From Fidelibacterota bacterium (GTDB lineage Bacteria > Fidelibacterota > Marinisomatia > SCGC-AAA003-L08 > TS1B11), in the NCBI GenBank assembly GCA_004124875.1, contig SCKJ01000005.1:186001-250000 (forward strand): DNA of 64,000 nucleotides, written 5' to 3'. Both the position numbers and the translations under genes were made by a program. Position 1 is the first letter of the stretch, and each line of letters starts with the position of its first letter. The notes under the pieces are model-generated. The model was not told the DNA's origin. It worked only from the letters and a program-made list of their open reading frames with translations, and did no database searches. Shown here piece by piece: positions 60,255 to 64,000 of this stretch.

Positions 60255-60713
60255 ATGAAGCGAGTGGCCGTGCTAATGGGCAGCGAATCCGACCGCCAGG
60301 TAATGGAGGCGACGCTGCCCTATTTTAAGCATTTTGGCGTCGCTTATGATCTGAAGGTGATGTCAGCCCACCGGCAACCGCTGGAAGTGGCCACCTTTGC
60401 AGCCGGAGCCCGCGAGGCTGGCTATGGCGTACTCATCGCCGGCGCCGGGATGGCCGCCCACCTGGCGGGGGCGCTCAAGGCGCACAGCAGTCTGCCTGTC
60501 ATTGGCGTACCGCTGCCCGGCGGTTTACAAGACGGCCTGGATGCCCTGCTCTCCACGGTCCAGATGCCCAAGGGCGTGCCGGTCGCCACGGTCTCTGTGG
60601 GGCAGGCGGGCGCCATCAACGCCGCGGTACTGGCTGTGGAAATTCTCTCACTGCATGAGCCGGAACTTGTGCTGAAGCTCGACGCGTATAAGTCACGAGG
60701 CGCGAAACTCTAG
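60255..60713 (+). CDS. purE: N5-carboxyaminoimidazole ribonucleotide mutase
   Basis: PurE moves the carboxyl group of N5-CAIR to give CAIR in purine synthesis. The 152-residue protein has VLMGSESDRQVM, MSAHRQPLEV, and AGAGMAAHLAGAL in the substrate loop, typical of class I enzymes apart from a Met in place of a Gly. A GGAGGA ribosome site lies 10 nt before the ATG. PurK, its usual partner, is not in the window. It is preceded by repeat DNA, so its promoter must lie in or near that block. Confidence 0.95.
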   Translation: MKRVAVLMGSESDRQVMEATLPYFKHFGVAYDLKVMSAHRQPLEVATFAAGAREAGYGVLIAGAGMAAHLAGALKAHSSLPVIGVPLPGGLQDGLDALLSTVQMPKGVPVATVSVGQAGAINAAVLAVEILSLHEPELVLKLDAYKSRGAKL

Positions 60714-60747
60714 GCGCCACATAATCGCAGGAGTCAACACCACCGTA

Positions 60748-61509
60748 ATGCGCAGTCTGATAGTCACGCCCACCTACAACGAGCGTGAAAATATTGAAAC
60801 GCTGCTGGAACGGATCGCCTCAGCGGCGCCGGGAACGCACGTGCTGGTCGTCGATGACAGTTCGCCCGATGGCACCGGGAGTTATGTGGCCGGCAGGTCG
60901 CAGGACGAGATCTGGATTCATCTGCTGTCGCGTCCCGGAAAGTTGGGCCTGGGAACCGCTTATTGCGCAGGTTTCGCCTGGTCGCTGGAACAGGGGTATG
61001 ACGTGATCATCCAGATGGATGCCGACCTGTCCCACGACCCTGCGCAGCTGCCCTTATTGCTGGACCTGATCAAGGAGCACGACCTGATCATCGGGAGCCG
61101 CTACAAGGCGGGCGTCAATGTGGTTAACTGGCCCCTGAGCCGGCTCATTCTCAGCTGGTCGGCCAACCTGTACGCCAAAGTCATCACCGGGGTGCCCGTA
61201 TTCGACCTGACCGGCGGCTTCAAGTGCTGGCGGCGGGAAGTCCTGGCCAAGCTGCATATCGAAACCATCAAATCCGAGGGTTACGCATTCCAGATCGAGA
61301 CGACGTTCAGGGCCCATCATCTCGGGGCGAAAATTTTCGAGACGCCCATCGTTTTCGTGGATCGCGTCGCGGGTGAGTCCAAGATGTCCAGCGAGATCAT
61401 TATGGAAGCGGTTTGGATCGTCATCAGGCTCAGGTTGAGCCGCATCAAACGGTGGTTTCGCAGATCCAAACCGGACTCCGAGAAGCTTAGGGGGGCGGAA
61501 GAGGCATGA
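60748..61509 (+). CDS. Polyprenol-phosphate mannosyltransferase-like GT2 enzyme
   Basis: The 253-residue glycosyltransferase has PTYNERENIETLL, VVDDSSPDGTG, QMDADLSHDP (the DxD-type metal site) and GSRYKAGVNVVNWPLSR. These match dolichol/polyprenol-phosphate mannose synthases (Dpm1-like, soluble single-domain form). It would load a sugar, probably mannose, from a nucleotide donor onto a lipid carrier at the inner membrane. It overlaps the next gene by 4 bp. Together they probably act in glycan or lipoglycan assembly. Confidence 0.88.
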   Translation: MRSLIVTPTYNERENIETLLERIASAAPGTHVLVVDDSSPDGTGSYVAGRSQDEIWIHLLSRPGKLGLGTAYCAGFAWSLEQGYDVIIQMDADLSHDPAQLPLLLDLIKEHDLIIGSRYKAGVNVVNWPLSRLILSWSANLYAKVITGVPVFDLTGGFKCWRREVLAKLHIETIKSEGYAFQIETTFRAHHLGAKIFETPIVFVDRVAGESKMSSEIIMEAVWIVIRLRLSRIKRWFRRSKPDSEKLRGAEEA

Positions 61510-63575
61510 CCCTTTCGGTTATCGTCGTGACCTACAACATCCGGGAGATGACGCGCCAGTGCCTCCGCGCCGTCGAAAACGCCCATTACCGCGGCGACGT
61601 GGAGATCATTGTGGTTGACAACGCGTCCCACGATGGTTCCGCCGATGCCGTGGAGAGCGATTTCCCCGGCGTCAAGGTGATCCGCAATGAGTCCAACCTC
61701 GGATTTGCCGTTGCCCTCAATATCGGCCTGGCGGCGGCCACGGGGGAGCACGTGCTCTCTCTCAATCCCGACACAATTATCGAGGAGTCGACGCTGCAGG
61801 TGTTGAGCGATTATCTGCGCGACACCCCCGAAGTGGGCTGCGTTGGGCCGAAAATCCTCAACAGCGACGGCACCTACCAGCGCGCCTCCAAGCGCAGCTT
61901 CCCGACGCCGTGGATAGCGCTGACGGGTCTGCTGGGGCTGGGGCGGCTGTTTCCGCGGAGCAAACGCTTTGGCCGCTACAACCTGACCTACCTCGATCCC
62001 GACGAAACCCACCTGGTCGATGCCGTCAGCGGATCGTGCATGATGCTGACCCGCGAGGCGCTGCGGCAGGTCGGCTCCATGGACGAAAACCTGTTTTTGG
62101 GCGGCGACGATCTCGATTACTGCTACCGGCTGCACAAGGCCGGTTTCGCCGTCGCGTACCATCCGGCGACGCAGATCATCCACTACAAAGGGGAGACCCG
62201 CCGGGCCGCGCCCTACTATAACCTGCGGCTGCACTTCGAGGCCATGGCCATATTCGCCGACAAGCACCGCGAAATGACCGGGGGGCCGATCAGCCGGGCC
62301 GTCATCCGTCTGGGCATCATGCTGGCGGCGCTGCTGAGTTATGTGCGTACCTACCTGGCAACCATCGCATCCTTCATCATCGACGTGCTGGTCATCGGCG
62401 CGGCGTTCTTCACCATGATTGCCTTGAGATTCCTTCCCGACCCGGCCTTCCGGACCAGCCAAATGCTGCTGAAGTACGCTCCAGTGGTGGCGGTCTATGC
62501 CCTGTTGTGGGTCGGCATTGGCGGCCTGATGCAGATTTACGGCCGTTATGTGCTCAACTACAGCCGTGCGCTCATCGCTTCCGTCATCGGATTTTTTGTT
62601 ATTGCCACCGGCACATATATCTATCAGGAAATCGCTTATTCACGCATCGTCCTGGTGTCTGCTTCGGCCGTGGTGGGACTGTTGCTGCCGGGGTGGCGGC
62701 TGTTGGTCCACATTCGGCAGGCGTCACACAAGATGGGGGACAGCTACCGCACGCAGAGGCCCTCGGTTTTCTCGCGCAGGGCCATCGTGCTGGGCGCTGG
62801 GGACGAGGGCCAGCGCATTGCCGCGCTGCTGCTCAGGCGGCCCGACATCGGCATCGATCTCCTGGGCTTTGTGGATGACAACCCCCCTGCGCATATTGAC
62901 GCCGGAATGCCGCCGGTGTTGGGCACCGTTACCCAGATAAATGACCTTTACAATATTCACCGTTTCCAGGAGGTCATTGTGGCGCAGGGGAGTTTTGCCA
63001 CACACGAAATCATGGCGGTGCTGGAGCGGACCCGCCACCTGCGGCTCCTGTTCAGGATGGTGCCCCATGAGGATGAAGTGATGTTGGGCAAGGCGAACAT
63101 TGAGTTTATTGGCTCACTCCCCTTTGTCAATGTCGAGGCCACCCTGTACCACCGCTTCCACCTCTTTTCCAAGCGCGCGTTCGACCTGCTGGCATCAGGC
63201 CTGGCCATCGTGGCGCTGCTGCCTGTGTGGCCATTCTTGATGGCCTTCTACGGCCTGCAGAAACAGCGCATCTGGACAGTGGGCGGGGATCAAACCGATG
63301 TCTGGCTGCTGCGCAACGGCGGCGATAGCGTGCGGAGGCTGCCCCTGCTCTGGGCCATATTCAGAGGCCGGCTCAGTTTTGTCGGGGGTGAAGTCATTCC
63401 GGCAGAGCAGTCCGACCCGGAGCTGCTGTTCAAACCGGGCATGACCGGCCTGACGCAGCTGCGCCGCTATTCCTCAATGGATGGGGTATCGAGGAGCTAC
63501 CAGCACTACTACCTGCAGCACCAGTCGCTTACCTTCGATCTGGAAGTCATCCTGAAAACCCTGCTGCGGATATAA
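61506..63575 (+). CDS. Fusion of a GT2 glycosyltransferase and a polyprenyl-phosphate sugar-transferase-like membrane domain
   Basis: This fusion has 689 residues. The first ~240 form a rhamnosyltransferase-type GT2: VIVVTYNIREMTRQCLRAV, VDNASHDGS, LNPDTIIEES, VSGSCMMLTREAL and GGDDLDYCYRL. Four to five transmembrane segments (about 270-400) come next, then a Rossmann-like CoA_binding_3 domain (VLGAGDEGQRIAALL, GFVDDNPP). A bacterial sugar-transferase domain (about 555-689) begins KRAFDLLASGLAIVALLP and ends LTFDLEVILKTLLRI. The RGRLSFVGGEV and KPGMTGLTQLRRYSS pieces are recognisable, but the KFR-type motif and the Asp-Glu of DELPQ are absent (RRLPLLW here). The phosphotransferase half may therefore be inactive or altered. 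Confidence 0.8.
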   Translation: MTLSVIVVTYNIREMTRQCLRAVENAHYRGDVEIIVVDNASHDGSADAVESDFPGVKVIRNESNLGFAVALNIGLAAATGEHVLSLNPDTIIEESTLQVLSDYLRDTPEVGCVGPKILNSDGTYQRASKRSFPTPWIALTGLLGLGRLFPRSKRFGRYNLTYLDPDETHLVDAVSGSCMMLTREALRQVGSMDENLFLGGDDLDYCYRLHKAGFAVAYHPATQIIHYKGETRRAAPYYNLRLHFEAMAIFADKHREMTGGPISRAVIRLGIMLAALLSYVRTYLATIASFIIDVLVIGAAFFTMIALRFLPDPAFRTSQMLLKYAPVVAVYALLWVGIGGLMQIYGRYVLNYSRALIASVIGFFVIATGTYIYQEIAYSRIVLVSASAVVGLLLPGWRLLVHIRQASHKMGDSYRTQRPSVFSRRAIVLGAGDEGQRIAALLLRRPDIGIDLLGFVDDNPPAHIDAGMPPVLGTVTQINDLYNIHRFQEVIVAQGSFATHEIMAVLERTRHLRLLFRMVPHEDEVMLGKANIEFIGSLPFVNVEATLYHRFHLFSKRAFDLLASGLAIVALLPVWPFLMAFYGLQKQRIWTVGGDQTDVWLLRNGGDSVRRLPLLWAIFRGRLSFVGGEVIPAEQSDPELLFKPGMTGLTQLRRYSSMDGVSRSYQHYYLQHQSLTFDLEVILKTLLRI

Positions 63576-63627
63576 CCGATAGATGCTGGCACTCCCTGTT
63601 AATAATTGATAACCTCCACCTGGAATC

Positions 63628-64000
63628 ATGACCAAATATATACTTGAATTTGAGAAACCACTGCGTGACCTCGAAAAGCAGATTGAGGCGAAGAAACTGT
63701 CCGCCCTTGAACGGGGGCAGGACAGGTCCAGGGAAATCGCCGCGCTCGAGAAAAAGCTCGAGGCAGCCTCGGTCGATTTCTACAAACATCTCAGCCGCTG
63801 GCAGCGGGTGCAGATGGCCCGCCACCCTGAGCGGCCTTACACTCTGGACTATATCGACCGCATCACCTCCTCATGGCTGGAGTTGCACGGCGACCGGCAC
63901 TTTGCCGACGACCCTGCCATTGTCGGTGGATTGGCCACGATTGACGAGACGCGCCTTATGCTGATTGGTCAACAGAAAGGCCGTGGCACTCGCGACAACC
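63628..64000 (+). CDS. accA: Acetyl-CoA carboxylase carboxyltransferase subunit alpha, 5' part
   Basis: The gene is cut by the window end after about 124 codons. It begins MTKYILEFEKPLRDLEKQIE with a coiled N-terminal region, continues FYKHLSRWQRVQMARHPERP and YTLDYIDRITSSWLELHGDR, and ends in IGQQKGRGTRDN. All of these are characteristic of AccA, which with AccD transfers the carboxyl group from biotin to acetyl-CoA in fatty-acid synthesis. The start is the ATG at 63628, 52 bp after the preceding gene. The carboxyltransferase core lies outside the window. Confidence 0.95.
   Translation, partial: MTKYILEFEKPLRDLEKQIEAKKLSALERGQDRSREIAALEKKLEAASVDFYKHLSRWQRVQMARHPERPYTLDYIDRITSSWLELHGDRHFADDPAIVGGLATIDETRLMLIGQQKGRGTRDN

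Overview
The window is a GC-rich (roughly 58-60 % by eye) piece of a Gram-negative chromosome, most likely from the Fibrobacterota-Chlorobiota-Bacteroidota (FCB) superphylum. The evidence is repeated type IX secretion system (T9SS) signatures: several secreted proteins with FlgD/Por-type C-terminal sorting domains, a PorV/PorQ-family barrel, TonB-dependent receptors with carboxypeptidase-regulatory N-domains, and a DUF4837 lipoprotein. A Neomarinimicrobiota-like (or Calditrichota/KSB1-like) lineage is my best guess; this is inference from protein style, and no marker phylogeny was possible. I see no rRNA, tRNA, CRISPR array, integrase or transposase.

Layout. 0-2.4 kb: riboflavin operon ribE-ribBA-ribH, followed closely by a PorZ-like secreted propeller protein. 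4.9-9.4 kb (minus strand): DMFA2-like lipoprotein, adenosine deaminase, OPT-family transporter. 9.45-12.1 kb: a TPP riboswitch directly in front of a TonB-dependent receptor, so probably an outer-membrane thiamin-compound importer. 12.1-13.85 kb: repeat-rich spacer. 13.85-22.0 kb: polA, a small lipoprotein, and a probable cell-wall recycling set (BadF-type amino-sugar kinase, alanine racemase, GH3 glycosidase fused to a serine hydrolase). 22.2-34.2 kb (minus strand): TonB receptor, giant T9SS cargo and PorV-type barrel in close succession, preceded by an FG-GAP T9SS protein and a GH18 T9SS protein. 34.5-37.3 kb: small exported protein, lysA, ldcA. 37.4-39.2 kb: AT-rich NHL lipoprotein gene with an in-frame amber codon, next to a truncated second ldcA. 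39.4-47.1 kb: PH-domain protein, BP74-like lipoprotein, two SDR enzymes, TPR protein, lepA, metallophosphoesterase. 47.2-48.8 kb: an AT-rich membrane protein with LPP20-like repeats. 49.0-60.0 kb: an envelope-biogenesis run (CPBP protease, zinc-ribbon protein, lgt, propeller, 1077-residue outer-membrane protein, Omp85 protein, rnr, DUF4837 lipoprotein), mostly coupled by overlapping start/stop codons. 60.2-64 kb: purE, a polyprenol-phosphate mannosyltransferase, a glycosyltransferase/sugar-transferase fusion, and the 5' part of accA.

The most unusual feature is an invading repeat family. Nearly every longer spacer contains the same building blocks: a ~23-bp near-palindrome (core CCCTGAGC..GTCGAAGGG), GTGGCA tracts, and heptamer tracts of ATCCAAC/TTGATGA type. 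The same blocks also lie inside genes. They form an in-frame ~47-codon insert in the proofreading domain of polA, encode the hydrophobic signal peptide of the Omp85-family protein, and encode the C-terminal tail of the DUF4837 lipoprotein. A 190-bp tandem duplication upstream of polA carries extra copies of polA's own start codon region. The two AT-rich genes stand out as probable recent acquisitions.
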